From positions 1 to 8,117 of the forward strand of contig QQUD01000970.1 in NCBI GenBank assembly GCA_008501785.1: a stretch of 8,117 nt of DNA. Reading direction: 5' to 3'. The stretch comes from Chloroflexota bacterium. GTDB taxonomy: Bacteria > Chloroflexota > Anaerolineae > Promineifilales > Promineifilaceae. The notes below the pieces were generated by a model. It had not been told where the DNA came from. It did no database searches and saw only the letters and a list, made by a program, of their open reading frames with translations. Shown piece after piece: positions 1-7,407 of this stretch (position 1 is the first letter of the stretch; every line of letters begins with the position of its first letter). A program made the translations under genes and the position numbers.

Positions 1-2
1 CA

Positions 3-452
3 CGTGTGCCACCCTTACCTACAGTAACAGCATCACAAATACCAACCGCTACGATTGAAAGTTCATCTACACCATCGTCGGCGCCATCGGCAACCTCGAC
101 CCTTGCAGCAACATCAACAATTGAAACCCCAACTGCATCTGTAACAATACCAGCAGCAACCGCAACGCTAACCACAACAATCTCTCCATCCACGACGCCA
201 ATCACAACGACCCCAACAGCAACCGCAACACTTGAGGCAACTATTTTGCCAACAACTTCACCCGCCGCTACTATAACAACGCCTACCCCCCTACCAACAG
301 TTCTGCCTTCTCCCCTACCTACGACCCCGGCAGCGACAACAACCCCTTTGCCAGCCACTTCACCTACTGCGACGCTAACGCCAGAAATTATTGCACCAAC
401 CGAAACGGTGCAACCACTGCCCTCGGCCACAACGTCTAGCAGTGAACCATAA
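3..452 (+). CDS. C-terminal Thr/Pro/Ser/Ala-rich tail of a probable secreted protein (5' end outside window)
   Basis: The frame is open to the left edge of the window, so the GTG at position 6 is probably not the true start and only the C-terminal end (about 150 residues) is visible. It is almost entirely Thr, Pro, Ala and Ser, with recurring TPT, TAT and TTP words and very few charged or aromatic residues, and it ends at TAA 450-452. No catalytic motif, membrane segment or sorting signal is seen in this part. Such tails are common as extracellular linkers or stalks in Chloroflexota surface proteins and may be O-glycosylated; that is family knowledge, not something shown here. The function of the whole protein cannot be told because its folded part would lie upstream. 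It points towards the sugar operon, which is on the other strand. The long open frame with a sensible stop supports real coding, but low-complexity DNA can also give chance open frames. Confidence 0.6.
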   Translation, partial: RVPPLPTVTASQIPTATIESSSTPSSAPSATSTLAATSTIETPTASVTIPAATATLTTTISPSTTPITTTPTATATLEATILPTTSPAATITTPTPLPTVLPSPLPTTPAATTTPLPATSPTATLTPEIIAPTETVQPLPSATTSSSEP

Positions 453-522
453 ACAGTTGCTGCGCCTCATTCCCACTCCCCCCAGGGTTTTTCAGTAACC
501 ACTCGCCCCCCTTTTTCTAGAG

Positions 523-620
523 ACATAAAAATAGGACACGGCTTGAATGGATGCCACGGATTGCTTTTACAAAGCTTAAATCCGTCACATCCGTATCATC
601 CGCGTCCTATTTTCTTATGT
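523..620. repeat. Intergenic imperfect inverted repeat (REP-like long hairpin)
   Basis: Positions 528-562 and 579-613 are inverted copies that match at 27 of 35 positions. The outer 10 bp (AAAATAGGAC / GTCCTATTTT) and the inner blocks GGATG and ACGGATT are exact. The loop is closed by a further 5-bp stem (GCTTT 563-567, AAAGC 571-575), and the outside extends through ACATAA / TTATGT with a 2-base indel. The right arm carries ATCCG-type words spaced about ten bases apart. The element lies between two convergent genes, 70 bases past the stop of the rightward one, so it may act as a bidirectional 3' end structure. It resembles dispersed intergenic repeat elements; the copy number elsewhere in the genome cannot be seen. 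No gene is visible at 453-522. Confidence 0.75.
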
Positions 621-629
621 GGCCTGCTT

Positions 630-659
630 AAAAAATCGTAGACAAAACGCTGTTTTGTC
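630..659 (-). terminator. Candidate intrinsic terminator of the sugar operon
   Basis: Read on the minus strand, an 8-bp stem with a 3-base loop (659-641) is followed after five bases by six T residues (635-630). It is the last structure after fucI before the convergent gene, where an operon terminator is expected. The stem is A/T-rich and the T run is offset by five bases, so it is a weak example of the type. It overlaps the nested repeat at 637-705, whose longer alternative fold would compete with this stem. Confidence 0.45.
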
Positions 660-705
660 CAAGGTGTCGCATTTACACCAGGTCAAGACAGCGTCTTGAC
701 CTACG
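637..705. repeat. Nested inverted repeat made of two related small palindromes
   Basis: Two 19-base palindromes, GACAAAACGCTGTTTTGTC (641-659) and, on the other strand, GTCAAGACGCTGTCTTGAC (682-700), flank a third small stem GGTGT/ACACC (663-667, 675-679). The two palindromes match at 15 of 19 positions. Because they are inverted relative to each other, the whole of 637-705 can also fold as one long hairpin with loop 668-674; CGTA at the left end pairs with TACG at 702-705. The element sits 12 bases downstream of the fucI stop codon and so would be in the 3' untranslated region of the operon transcript. Confidence 0.75.
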
Positions 706-716
706 GAGAGACGGCC

Positions 717-2513
717 CTATCCGTATAAAGGTCCAAAATTAGCGCACGCTCTGAAATCGGCTCCTTGCGGCTCCATTGCACCGAATGCAGCCCAGGTGTG
801 CGGGCGGAAAACCATCTCTTCGGGTACGTTATGCATGTAAACGGGAATGCGCAACAGTGCGGCAAGGCTAATCAAATCTGCACCAATGTGACCATAAGAG
901 ATTGCCCCGTGATTGGACCCCCAATTACTCATCACCGTGTACACATCCCTGAATGGACCAACGCCTTCTGTGCGCGGCACAAACCACGTTGTCGGCCAGG
1001 TGGGATTTGTGCGTTCGTCTAAGGTTTCATGTACGTCCTTTGGTAAGTCCACACTCCACCCTTCAGCAATTTGCAAGGCTGGGCCAAGTCCACTCACCAG
1101 GTTCAGGCGACACATCGTCATCGGCATACCGCCACGCGTAATAAACTTAGAAGACCAACCACCACCACGAAAATATTCGGTCATGCCCGCGTGCCAAGTC
1201 GTTGCTTGCAAGCAGCGCTCTGCGTCTTCCGCCGTGATCTCCCACCACGGCTTCATAATAGGCTGTTCATCCTGTTCCTGCTGGCCGGTGCCGTCTAATG
1301 CGGCCGGACCGGAGTTGATCAGGTGTAAAATGCCATCGGCGGCCTTGCCAGTAAGCGTGTGGCCAGTAACGCGCTTGACAGCATCTGGACTCCAGTAAGT
1401 ACGCACGTCGGCGAAGATTTGGGCAGTGCCGGTGAGCAGATGTCCGAACAACATGCTGACACCGTTGAGCGCGTCATTTTCAGTGGCAACCGTATAGGGT
1501 TGACGAATGCCATTCCAATCAAAGGAACTGGTGAGAATCGCTTCCATGAAATCACCATTGGGGAAGGTATCGGTCCATTGGCGCTGCCCCTGAAAGCCAC
1601 CCGCAATCGCATTATGCCCATTGGCTTCTTCGACAAAGCCTAATTCGGCAAGACGCGAGTTGCCAACCATCAAATCACGCCCAATCAGCGCCATTTTGAC
1701 CGAAGTTTCCCAGTCAGCATCTTGCTGTTCGCGGGTGCGTTTGTGCTGGGGTTCGTTGTAATCTTTGCCTTCTACGCAGTTTTCTTTTGTCCATGCCAGC
1801 GCTTTTTGATACTCATTTGGATCGTAAATACTTTGCTCCATGCGCCGGTAAAACTCTGTCATGTCGATGGTTTCAACGCGCATGCCCAGATATTGTTCAA
1901 AGAAGGGTTGATCGACGATAGAACCGGCAATCCCCATGGAAACGCCGCCCATTGCCAGGTAGGATTGGCCGCGCATGGTGGCGACAGCTAATCCGGCGCG
2001 GGCAAAACGGAGCAGTTTTTCTTGCACATCATCGGGAATGGTCGTGTCGCCAACGTCTTGCACATCACGGCCATATATGCTAAACGCAGGCAGCCCTTTC
2101 TGTGCATGTGCGGCCATCACGGCTGCCAAATAGACTGCCCCCGGTCGCTCGGTGCCGTTAAAACCCCATACCGCTTTTGGCATGAGCGGGTCCATGTCCA
2201 TTGTTTCTGAACCATAACACCAGGCAGGGGTGACGGTGATAGAAATGCCAACACCTTCACGGGCAAATTTAACGGCCGTTTCCGCCGCCTCAGTCACACC
2301 CCCAATACAACTATCCGCAATCACCCACTCAACCGGCATTCCATTCGCATGACGCACATTGTCGCTCAAAAATTGCGCCACATTTTCAGCCATGCCCATC
2401 GTGATTGCTTCCAACGATTCGCGCACACCCTGGCGGCGACCATCAATAGCTGGCCGAATACCAATTTTAGGCGGACCACCAATCAATCGATTTTCAGGCA
2501 AATTAATTTTCAT
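717..2513 (-). CDS. fucI: L-fucose isomerase
   Basis: A cytoplasmic ketol isomerase that converts L-fucose to L-fuculose; family members also act on D-arabinose. The 598-residue product matches the E. coli enzyme (591 residues) along its whole length as recalled, including the N-terminal [20 protein letters not shown] block, [12 protein letters not shown] (98-109), [16 protein letters not shown] and the C-terminal WPTTWFVPR. The metal-binding and catalytic residues are present: Glu345 in ATENDALNG, Asp369 in [10 protein letters not shown] and His535 in NHGAISYGH, corresponding to Glu337, Asp361 and His528 of E. coli. The ATG at 2513 is preceded by GAAGGGG with a 9-base spacer; the product has a short N-terminal extension of about seven residues compared with E. 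coli. It is the last gene of the leftward operon, 71 bases after the epimerase gene, with an inverted repeat in the gap. No fuculokinase or fuculose-phosphate aldolase gene is in the window, so the catabolic route is incomplete here. No damage is seen. Confidence 0.96.
   Translation of the reverse strand: MKINLPENRLIGGPPKIGIRPAIDGRRQGVRESLEAITMGMAENVAQFLSDNVRHANGMPVEWVIADSCIGGVTEAAETAVKFAREGVGISITVTPAWCYGSETMDMDPLMPKAVWGFNGTERPGAVYLAAVMAAHAQKGLPAFSIYGRDVQDVGDTTIPDDVQEKLLRFARAGLAVATMRGQSYLAMGGVSMGIAGSIVDQPFFEQYLGMRVETIDMTEFYRRMEQSIYDPNEYQKALAWTKENCVEGKDYNEPQHKRTREQQDADWETSVKMALIGRDLMVGNSRLAELGFVEEANGHNAIAGGFQGQRQWTDTFPNGDFMEAILTSSFDWNGIRQPYTVATENDALNGVSMLFGHLLTGTAQIFADVRTYWSPDAVKRVTGHTLTGKAADGILHLINSGPAALDGTGQQEQDEQPIMKPWWEITAEDAERCLQATTWHAGMTEYFRGGGWSSKFITRGGMPMTMCRLNLVSGLGPALQIAEGWSVDLPKDVHETLDERTNPTWPTTWFVPRTEGVGPFRDVYTVMSNWGSNHGAISYGHIGADLISLAALLRIPVYMHNVPEEMVFRPHTWAAFGAMEPQGADFRACANFGPLYG
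2271..2280. repeat. AACGGCCGTT palindrome, one of four exact copies
   Basis: The same 10-base palindrome occurs at 2271-2280 (fucI), 2894-2903 (epimerase), 5145-5154 (permease) and 6365-6374 (ATPase). Each copy is read on the minus strand as ACG GCC GTT, Thr-Ala-Val. Near copies are at 3417-3426 (AGCGGCCGTT), 6691-6700 (AACGGCCGTC) and 3875-3884 (AACGGCCGAA). A given 10-mer would be expected far less than once in a window this size, so the word looks over-represented. Confidence 0.6.
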
Positions 2514-2532
2514 TTCAACAGGCCCCTTCAGG

Positions 2533-2598
2533 AAGCTAGAGGGGAGAGCTAGAGCTAGAGGAAGATTTCCTCTAGCTCTACCCTCTATCCTCTCGCTT
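2533..2598. repeat. GCTAGAG-word inverted repeat across the epimerase stop codon
   Basis: The core is a perfect 14-bp stem (2550-2563 and 2567-2580) around a 3-base loop, GAT. It is built from repeated TAGAG/GCTAGAG words on one arm and their complement on the other. Imperfect pairing continues outwards to about 2533 and 2598, for example AAGC (2533-2536) against GCTT (2595-2598). On the minus strand the right arm includes the last codons and TAG stop of the epimerase gene. No T run follows on either side, so a simple intrinsic terminator is unlikely; an mRNA-processing or stabilising hairpin between the two genes fits better. Confidence 0.75.
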
Positions 2599-3544
2599 TT
2601 CTTACTTGTTCTTCAATCCAAGGGTAATTTTCAGCAATGCCGTCTTTCAAGTCATAGTTGGCTTTCCAGCCGGTTGTATAAATGCGTTCGTTGCTAAAGT
2701 TGCGTGATTGCACACCAACAGGACCGTCGATATGTTTGATATTGATTTTCTTGCCGGAAACTTCAGCAACCGCTTCTACCAATTCATTAACAGTTACGTA
2801 TTCAGGGCAACCGATATTGACTGCACCCTGCAAATCAGAGTGCATCAGCCGGTAAATGCCATCGACCATATCGGCGACGTAGGTGTAAGAGCGAACGGCC
2901 GTTCCGTCCCCCCATACCTCAATCGTGCCACCATCCTCCACTTCCGCCACCTTGCGACAAATAGCCGCTGGGGCCTTCTCGCGCCCACCAGTCCAGGTGC
3001 CGTAAGGACCATAGCAGTTTTGGAAACGAGCAATACGCACCGTCATCCCCTCGTTACGCTCATAAGCCTCCGCCATCCGTTCCGAATACAGCTTTTCCCA
3101 GCCGTACTCATTGTCAGGGTTAGCCGGAATGGCTTCCGCTTCCGTCATTTCTGGTTCCCCCGGCTGCATATCCCTGTACACACAAACGGACGACGAGAAG
3201 AAGTAACGCGGCACACCCATCTTGGATGCATGATGTGTCATGTGAATATTGATCAGAACGCTGTTGTGCATAATTTCGCATTCAGCCGAATGAATAAATC
3301 CCATCCCGCCCATATCCGCAGCCAACTGATATACCTCATCAAAGGTACCTTCATCCAATGTCAGAGCCTGAATGCAGTTGGCCTCTTCTCGCAAATCAAG
3401 CACCTGGAAATCATCAGCGGCCGTTTCCCGATACTCATGCGCCTTAATGTCTACACCGCGTACCCAATATCCTTCATCTTTCAATCTTTGAACGAGATGA
3501 CCACCGATAAATCCACCAGCGCCACATACAAGTGCTGTTTTCAT
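2585..3544 (-). CDS. gme: GDP-mannose 3,5-epimerase-like NDP-sugar epimerase
   Basis: A short-chain dehydrogenase/reductase-fold NDP-sugar epimerase of 319 residues. The NAD-binding loop GAGGFIGG is at 8-15. [12 protein letters not shown] (75-86) is a hallmark of the GDP-mannose 3,5-epimerase family. The catalytic set of the plant enzyme is present: Cys121 (SSSVCVY), Tyr147 and Lys151 (YGWEK), and Lys190 in GGREKAPAA (186-194), followed by [13 protein letters not shown] (211-223), which holds the conserved Arg. Characterised members convert GDP-D-mannose to GDP-L-galactose and GDP-L-gulose through a keto intermediate on tightly bound NAD. Assignment to this family is strong; the real nucleotide and sugar are inferred and could differ, because the neighbouring nucleotidyltransferase is of a type that uses CTP or ATP. 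The ATG at 3544 has AAGGA at 3555-3559, a spacer of about ten bases. The gene lies 127 bases after the kinase fusion gene and 71 bases before fucI. Its last four codons and stop lie inside an inverted repeat. Confidence 0.88.
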   Translation of the reverse strand: MKTALVCGAGGFIGGHLVQRLKDEGYWVRGVDIKAHEYRETAADDFQVLDLREEANCIQALTLDEGTFDEVYQLAADMGGMGFIHSAECEIMHNSVLINIHMTHHASKMGVPRYFFSSSVCVYRDMQPGEPEMTEAEAIPANPDNEYGWEKLYSERMAEAYERNEGMTVRIARFQNCYGPYGTWTGGREKAPAAICRKVAEVEDGGTIEVWGDGTAVRSYTYVADMVDGIYRLMHSDLQGAVNIGCPEYVTVNELVEAVAEVSGKKINIKHIDGPVGVQSRNFSNERIYTTGWKANYDLKDGIAENYPWIEEQVRKARG

Positions 3545-3563
3545 ATTTTTGGAATCCTTTTTT

Positions 3564-3664
3564 GTTAGTTTGTTAGTTGGTTAAATGGTTTGTGGGTTTG
3601 TTAATTTATTCATAACTATCTAGCTAACTAACTAACCAACCATCCAACTAACCAACTAACCAAC
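3564..3664. repeat. GTTN tetranucleotide inverted repeat in the kinase-epimerase gap
   Basis: The left arm (3564-3605) is a run of GTTA, GTTT and GTTG words; the right arm (3621-3664) is a run of CTAA and CCAA words, which is the same GTTN array on the other strand. The arms pair about a centre near 3614, and in the 21 outer positions of the left arm 15 match, with almost every mismatch at the variable fourth base. In the minus-strand transcript several of these mismatches become G-U pairs, so the hairpin is stronger in the operon mRNA than in the DNA. It fills nearly all of the 127-base gap. No gene or convincing promoter is seen there. Confidence 0.7.
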
Positions 3665-3671
3665 TTGATTT

Positions 3672-4814
3672 TTACTCATGCTCACGACGCGCCACAATGC
3701 GTACCGCGTTTTCTATTGGTTTGTCCGATACTAAAATAAGATAACCGCCCCCACCTGCCCCCGACAACATCCATCCCAGAGCGCTATCTTTATACTTATC
3801 GATGAGCTGCGCCACCGCATCATTCATCATATTGGGAAACATGGCAATTTGAGCCTCAAACGATTCACGTATGGAACGGCCGAATGCCACAATATCCCGT
3901 GCTTTAATCGCCTCCCAACACGCTTCCGTCGGGTCTGCCAATGCTTTCGCATTTTCACGATTAATGACCGTATTGGCTAACACATCATATTCAGCATGAC
4001 GCGGCCCCAATGTCACCAAATAAAGCGCCCTTTCTACAAATTGGAGCGCCAATTCATCCTGAAGTCGCTCAATGCTGCTGGGCCAATACGCCCCTTCATA
4101 ATTTGCTTTCGCTAATCCAGGAAAAACCAGGCCAATGGCATCCTGCGAACCGGAAATGATTTCCGTACCCGGTGGATTGTCATAACAGAACAAAATTTTA
4201 GCCAATTTTTCAGTGTCACCTGCGGGCAATCGCGGCCCCCACATGTCAATGGCGGCCCGCCGTGTACTTGAAGCCATCCCGCTGCGTTCATTAAACAACA
4301 GTGTTGGTTCAATAGAAAGGGTAATGACAGGACCTGGATAGTGCTGCGAAACATATGGCTGATCTAGCCAGCCACCAGCCAGATCAATGCGAAAAGGCAT
4401 CTGAGTGATGGTACGCAGAGCAGTTGTGGACCGGGGCGTTAATCCTTTATGCGGCTCTCGTTTCAGAACGACGTATTCAACATTAAATTTCCGGCAAAGC
4501 TGCTCTTTATCTAGCGTATGACCATCTTCGTTAACGACAAAAATATCCGGTTGCAGCGCCTTGAATTCAGCCAAAAAATCGAGCAGCCCAGACCCACGCG
4601 AAATAAAAGCATCTTTCACGCACTTTACGGACTGAACCATATAAAGACGCTCATCTTCATTATTGACAGGGACGCGGCCTTTCAAATCATAAACTGTTTT
4701 ATCTGATCCGATGGCGACATACAGATCGCCATACGCAGCGGCTTCTCGGAAGAAAGCGATATGACCACTGTGTAGAAGATCGTAACTGCCGCTGACAAAA
4801 ACCTTTTTGGGCAT
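3672..4814 (-). CDS. Bifunctional nucleotidyltransferase / GHMP-type sugar kinase
   Basis: Numbered from the ATG at 4814, the product has 380 residues and two domains. Residues 4-132 are a TagD/HldE-type nucleotidyltransferase: VFVSGSYDLLHSGH with the HxGH signature (HSGH 15-18), then VNEDGHT (94-100) and RSTT (128-131), corresponding to the nucleotide-binding end of the family. Residues 139-380 are a GHMP kinase: PFRIDLAGGWLDQP (140-153), the phosphate-loop motif SGMASST (178-184), SGSQD (221-225) as the likely catalytic Asp motif, and SGAGGGG (351-357). The expected role is to phosphorylate a free sugar at C1 and then attach a nucleotide, as Bacteroides Fkp does for L-fucose with a different transferase domain. 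This domain family uses CTP or ATP, so a CDP- or ADP-sugar is more likely than a GDP-sugar; the substrate is unknown. The gene follows the permease by 24 bases. An in-frame TTG at 4832 is possible, but the ribosome site favours the ATG. Confidence 0.8.
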   Translation of the reverse strand: MPKKVFVSGSYDLLHSGHIAFFREAAAYGDLYVAIGSDKTVYDLKGRVPVNNEDERLYMVQSVKCVKDAFISRGSGLLDFLAEFKALQPDIFVVNEDGHTLDKEQLCRKFNVEYVVLKREPHKGLTPRSTTALRTITQMPFRIDLAGGWLDQPYVSQHYPGPVITLSIEPTLLFNERSGMASSTRRAAIDMWGPRLPAGDTEKLAKILFCYDNPPGTEIISGSQDAIGLVFPGLAKANYEGAYWPSSIERLQDELALQFVERALYLVTLGPRHAEYDVLANTVINRENAKALADPTEACWEAIKARDIVAFGRSIRESFEAQIAMFPNMMNDAVAQLIDKYKDSALGWMLSGAGGGGYLILVSDKPIENAVRIVARREHE

Positions 4815-4824
4815 GTGTTGTTTT

Positions 4825-4830
4825 ACCTTC
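4825..4830 (-). promoter_or_regulatory. Ribosome binding site deciding the kinase-fusion start
   Basis: GAAGGT on the minus strand lies ten bases before the ATG at 4814. It overlaps the in-frame TTG at 4832-4830, which has no comparable site at a good distance upstream. The family's first conserved strand (KKVFVSGSYD) begins two residues after the ATG, so the shorter start loses nothing. Confidence 0.6.
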
Positions 4831-4838
4831 AATTTGGA

Positions 4839-5807
4839 TTAGCTTTGACGCCGACGCAGAATGTCTGCGTAGACAGCTAGAATGACGATACCACCGGTCA
4901 CAACAATTTGCCATTCTTGGGGAACAGATAAGATACGCAAACCATTGGTAAGCACGCTGATAATGAATGCACCAATAACGGTTCCTAAAATAGTCCCTTC
5001 ACCACCACTCAAAGAGGTACCACCAATCACAACGGCAGCAATAGCGTCCAGCTCGTAACCAGCGCCGAGGGCGGGTTGGGCGGAGTTAAGGCGAGAGGCG
5101 ATGATCACGCCGCCCAGTCCGGAAAAGAGACCGGCGAGCAGGTAAACGGCCGTTTTCCACTTATCCACATTCACACCAGAAAGGCGTGTGGCTTCCTCGT
5201 TGCTGCCAATGGCAAACGTATACCGGCCCAAAATCGTTTTTGAGAGAATGATGTTGGCCGTGATAGCGGCCGCAAAAAAGATGAGGACAGCATAGGGAAT
5301 GCCAGCAAGATCGCCCATTGCAATTTTGTTAAAGGTAGGGGTATCGCTGAAATAGATTGGCTTTAAGCCAGAGATGACCAGCGCCAACCCTTTGGCAATG
5401 TAGAGCATACCAAGTGTCGCCACAAACGGAGGAATTTTCATTTTGGCAATCACAGTGCCATTAATCCAGCCAGCGAATCCACCAGCTGCAATGCCACCAA
5501 TGACACCAATGGGCACTGGAATGCCCAGGTTTGTAATAAAAACGCCAGTCATAACTGCGGCAAACGTCATCACCGTACCAACTGACAAGTCGATGCCAGC
5601 AGTAATAATCACAAACGTTGCGCCGAGCGCCAGAATGCCGTTCACAGAGGTTGCCAGCAAAATGCCGACAATATTACTAAACTGAAAAAAGTTCGGTGAT
5701 GCCAATGAAAACACCACGACCATAATAATCAATCCCGCAAACGCTAAAACTTTTTGGGTTGCGTTTGAGTTAAACAATGTGTTGGTTTGAAAAAATTTTG
5801 TATTCAT
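4839..5807 (-). CDS. Sugar ABC transporter permease, CUT2 (RbsC) family
   Basis: An integral inner-membrane permease of 322 residues, about the length of E. coli RbsC, expected to act as a dimer with the ATPase encoded just upstream. Hydrophobic segments start near residues 20, 45, 78, 98, 126, 172, 218, 272 and 299. Family motifs are GIDLSVGTVM (71-80), the cytoplasmic coupling loop GSNEEATRLSGV (201-212) and AQPALGAGYELDAIAAVVIG followed by GTSLSGGEG (243-271). The chain ends in a short basic tail (RRRQS). The ATG at 5807 is 14 bases after the ATPase stop and has AGGGAAG upstream, so the two are tightly coupled. The motifs give the family with high certainty but not the sugar; ribose, xylose, galactose, fucose and others are carried by close relatives. 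FucI in the same operon makes L-fucose or a similar sugar a reasonable guess. Confidence 0.94.
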   Translation of the reverse strand: MNTKFFQTNTLFNSNATQKVLAFAGLIIMVVVFSLASPNFFQFSNIVGILLATSVNGILALGATFVIITAGIDLSVGTVMTFAAVMTGVFITNLGIPVPIGVIGGIAAGGFAGWINGTVIAKMKIPPFVATLGMLYIAKGLALVISGLKPIYFSDTPTFNKIAMGDLAGIPYAVLIFFAAAITANIILSKTILGRYTFAIGSNEEATRLSGVNVDKWKTAVYLLAGLFSGLGGVIIASRLNSAQPALGAGYELDAIAAVVIGGTSLSGGEGTILGTVIGAFIISVLTNGLRILSVPQEWQIVVTGGIVILAVYADILRRRQS

Positions 5808-5821
5808 TTGGTATCACTTCC

Positions 5822-7351
5822 CTATACGGTGGCGCGGTTTCCATTGACCAATGCCTGTCGCTGCGTAGCTAACGTCATAATTTTCTCTTGTGTTGCCTCT
5901 TGTACAGGCAGTTCCCCAGTAATGCGCCCTTCGCACATGACAATCACGCGATGACTCATGCGCAAAATTTCTGGCAGCTCTGATGAAATCATAATGATTG
6001 ATTTCCCCTGCTGTGCCAAATCGTTGAGTAATTTATAAATTTCACTTTTGGCACCCACGTCAATCCCCCGTGTGGGTTCGTCAAAGATCAAAATGTCGGT
6101 ATCGGCGGTAAGCCATTTACCAATAACGACTTTTTGCTGATTACCCCCAGACAGATTTTTGACTAATTGTTCGGCACTCGGTGTTTTAATATCTAAGTCA
6201 TCAATATGATGTTTGGCGGTAGCGCGTATGAGAGATTGATTCACCCAGCCTAAAAAGCCAAGAAATTTACCCAATGCAGACAATGCCATGTTATCTTTTA
6301 CAGACAATCCGGTTGCCAATCCAAATGCCTTTCGATCTTCAGATAAATAGCCGATGCCATTCCAAACGGCCGTTTGTGGGCTGTTAATGCCAACACGTTC
6401 ACCTAAAATATAAATCTCCCCCGAGTCAATGGAGTCAGCACCAAAAATGGCACGCGCCACTTCCGTGCGTCCCGCTCCCATCAGTCCAGCAAACCCAAGA
6501 ATTTCGCCTCGTTTAAGCTGAAAACTTACGTCTTGCAGCACCTTGCCCCGATTCAAGTTTTTCACTTCCAACACAATCTCATCGCTTGGATTATCAGGCA
6601 GTTCAGGTTCTGCTTCGTAAATGGTACGTCCCACCATCATGCTGATTATTTGATCGGTTGGCACGTCTTGCGTGGGTACAGTGTCGATATAACGGCCGTC
6701 TCGCAGCACCGTCACCCGATCTGAAATACGCTTCAACTCTTCTAAACGGTGTGAAATATAAACAATCCCCACACCTTTCTCACGCAGCTCATTAATCATA
6801 CGGAAAAGATCATCGATTTCAGTGTTTGTTAAGGCCGCCGTCGGCTCATCCATGATCAATACTTCAGCATTAAACGACAAAGCCTTGGCAATTTCCACCA
6901 TCTGCTGCTTGGCAATGCTTAGTTCAGCAACACGAGTCCGGGGGTCCAACTTCAGACGCATGCGCTTGAACAACACCTCTGTTTGTTCATTAATCTTCTT
7001 TTCATCGAGCATAAACGGTATGCTTGTTTGTGGCTCACGCCCAATAAAGATATTTTGCGCCAAAGTCAGGTGTGACATCAGATTCAATTCCTGGTGAATA
7101 ATGCTAATACCCAAATTTTGTGCGGCTCTGGGAGTTGGAACCTCAACTTCCTTTCCTTTATAAAACATGCGACCTGCATCCTTGCTATAAATGCCAGCCA
7201 CCACTTTCATTAGCGTTGATTTACCCGCGCCATTTTCTCCAACAAGTGCATGAACTTCGCCAGCACGCAGTTCAAATCGGCATTGATCCAGCGCCTTTAC
7301 CCCAGGAAAGCTCTTGTCAATCCCTTCCATCGTTACCAGGATTTCGTCCAT
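5822..7351 (-). CDS. Sugar ABC transporter ATP-binding protein, two ABC domains (RbsA/MglA type)
   Basis: The energising subunit of a CUT2 monosaccharide importer, 509 residues with two ABC domains in tandem as is usual for RbsA, MglA and XylG. Domain 1 has Walker [10 protein letters not shown] (38-46), the Q loop at IIHQE, a changed signature LSIAKQQ (144-150), Walker B VLIMDEPT (164-171) and the switch His201. Domain 2 has the degenerate P loop GLMGAGRTE (289-297), a full signature LSGGNQQK (400-407) and Walker [11 protein letters not shown] (420-429), and lacks the switch His (ISSELPE, 455-461). This split of intact and degenerate elements is normal for the family. The ATG at 7351 has AAAGG five bases upstream. 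It follows the binding-protein gene by 86 bases, with a strong hairpin between them, and precedes the permease by 14 bases. Substrate cannot be read from this subunit. Confidence 0.95.
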   Translation of the reverse strand: MDEILVTMEGIDKSFPGVKALDQCRFELRAGEVHALVGENGAGKSTLMKVVAGIYSKDAGRMFYKGKEVEVPTPRAAQNLGISIIHQELNLMSHLTLAQNIFIGREPQTSIPFMLDEKKINEQTEVLFKRMRLKLDPRTRVAELSIAKQQMVEIAKALSFNAEVLIMDEPTAALTNTEIDDLFRMINELREKGVGIVYISHRLEELKRISDRVTVLRDGRYIDTVPTQDVPTDQIISMMVGRTIYEAEPELPDNPSDEIVLEVKNLNRGKVLQDVSFQLKRGEILGFAGLMGAGRTEVARAIFGADSIDSGEIYILGERVGINSPQTAVWNGIGYLSEDRKAFGLATGLSVKDNMALSALGKFLGFLGWVNQSLIRATAKHHIDDLDIKTPSAEQLVKNLSGGNQQKVVIGKWLTADTDILIFDEPTRGIDVGAKSEIYKLLNDLAQQGKSIIMISSELPEILRMSHRVIVMCEGRITGELPVQEATQEKIMTLATQRQALVNGNRATV

Positions 7352-7374
7352 ATGCCTTTCCCTCTACCAACTAC

Positions 7375-7407
7375 AACCTCCCGGAGGTGCAGCACCTCCG
7401 GGAGGTT
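7375..7407. repeat. Strong GC-rich hairpin between binding-protein and ATPase genes
   Basis: AACCTCCCGGAGGTGC (7375-7390) and its exact inverted copy (7392-7407) are separated by one base, giving a perfect 16-bp inverted repeat. In the minus-strand transcript it begins 30 bases after the binding-protein stop and ends 23 bases before the ATPase start. No T run follows, so it is unlikely to be a full terminator. A hairpin in this place often protects the upstream message, so that the binding protein is made in excess over the membrane parts; that role is inferred here. The half GGGAGGT resembles a ribosome site but is too far from the ATPase ATG to serve it. Confidence 0.8.

Noticed and set aside
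913..1398. Plus-strand open frame of 161 codons
   Set aside because: It is antisense to fucI, which is conserved along this whole stretch; no supporting ribosome site or motif.
2550..2580. Intrinsic terminator between epimerase and fucI
   Set aside because: The stem is strong but there is no T run on the minus-strand side, and fucI follows at once with a good ribosome site.
2708..3568. Long open frame of 286 codons on the plus strand
   Set aside because: It lies antisense to the epimerase gene, whose motifs are unmistakable, and its own translation shows no recognisable family pattern.
3564..3664. Possible CRISPR-like or short tandem array
   Set aside because: The unit is only four bases, with no spacers and opposite orientation in the two halves.
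3672..4394. Kinase domain lacking the GHMP phosphate-loop motif
   Set aside because: The usual GLGSSSA is absent, but SGMASST at residues 178-184 is in the right order between motif 1 and the SGSQD motif, so the domain is probably intact.
4815..4832. TTG start six codons upstream of the kinase-fusion ATG
   Set aside because: GAAGGT directly overlapping the TTG is well placed for the ATG at 4814, and the conserved domain starts just after that ATG.
5265..5272. GCGGCCGC as another member of the palindrome family
   Set aside because: It shares only the CGGCCG core; its flanks differ and it does not encode Thr-Ala-Val.
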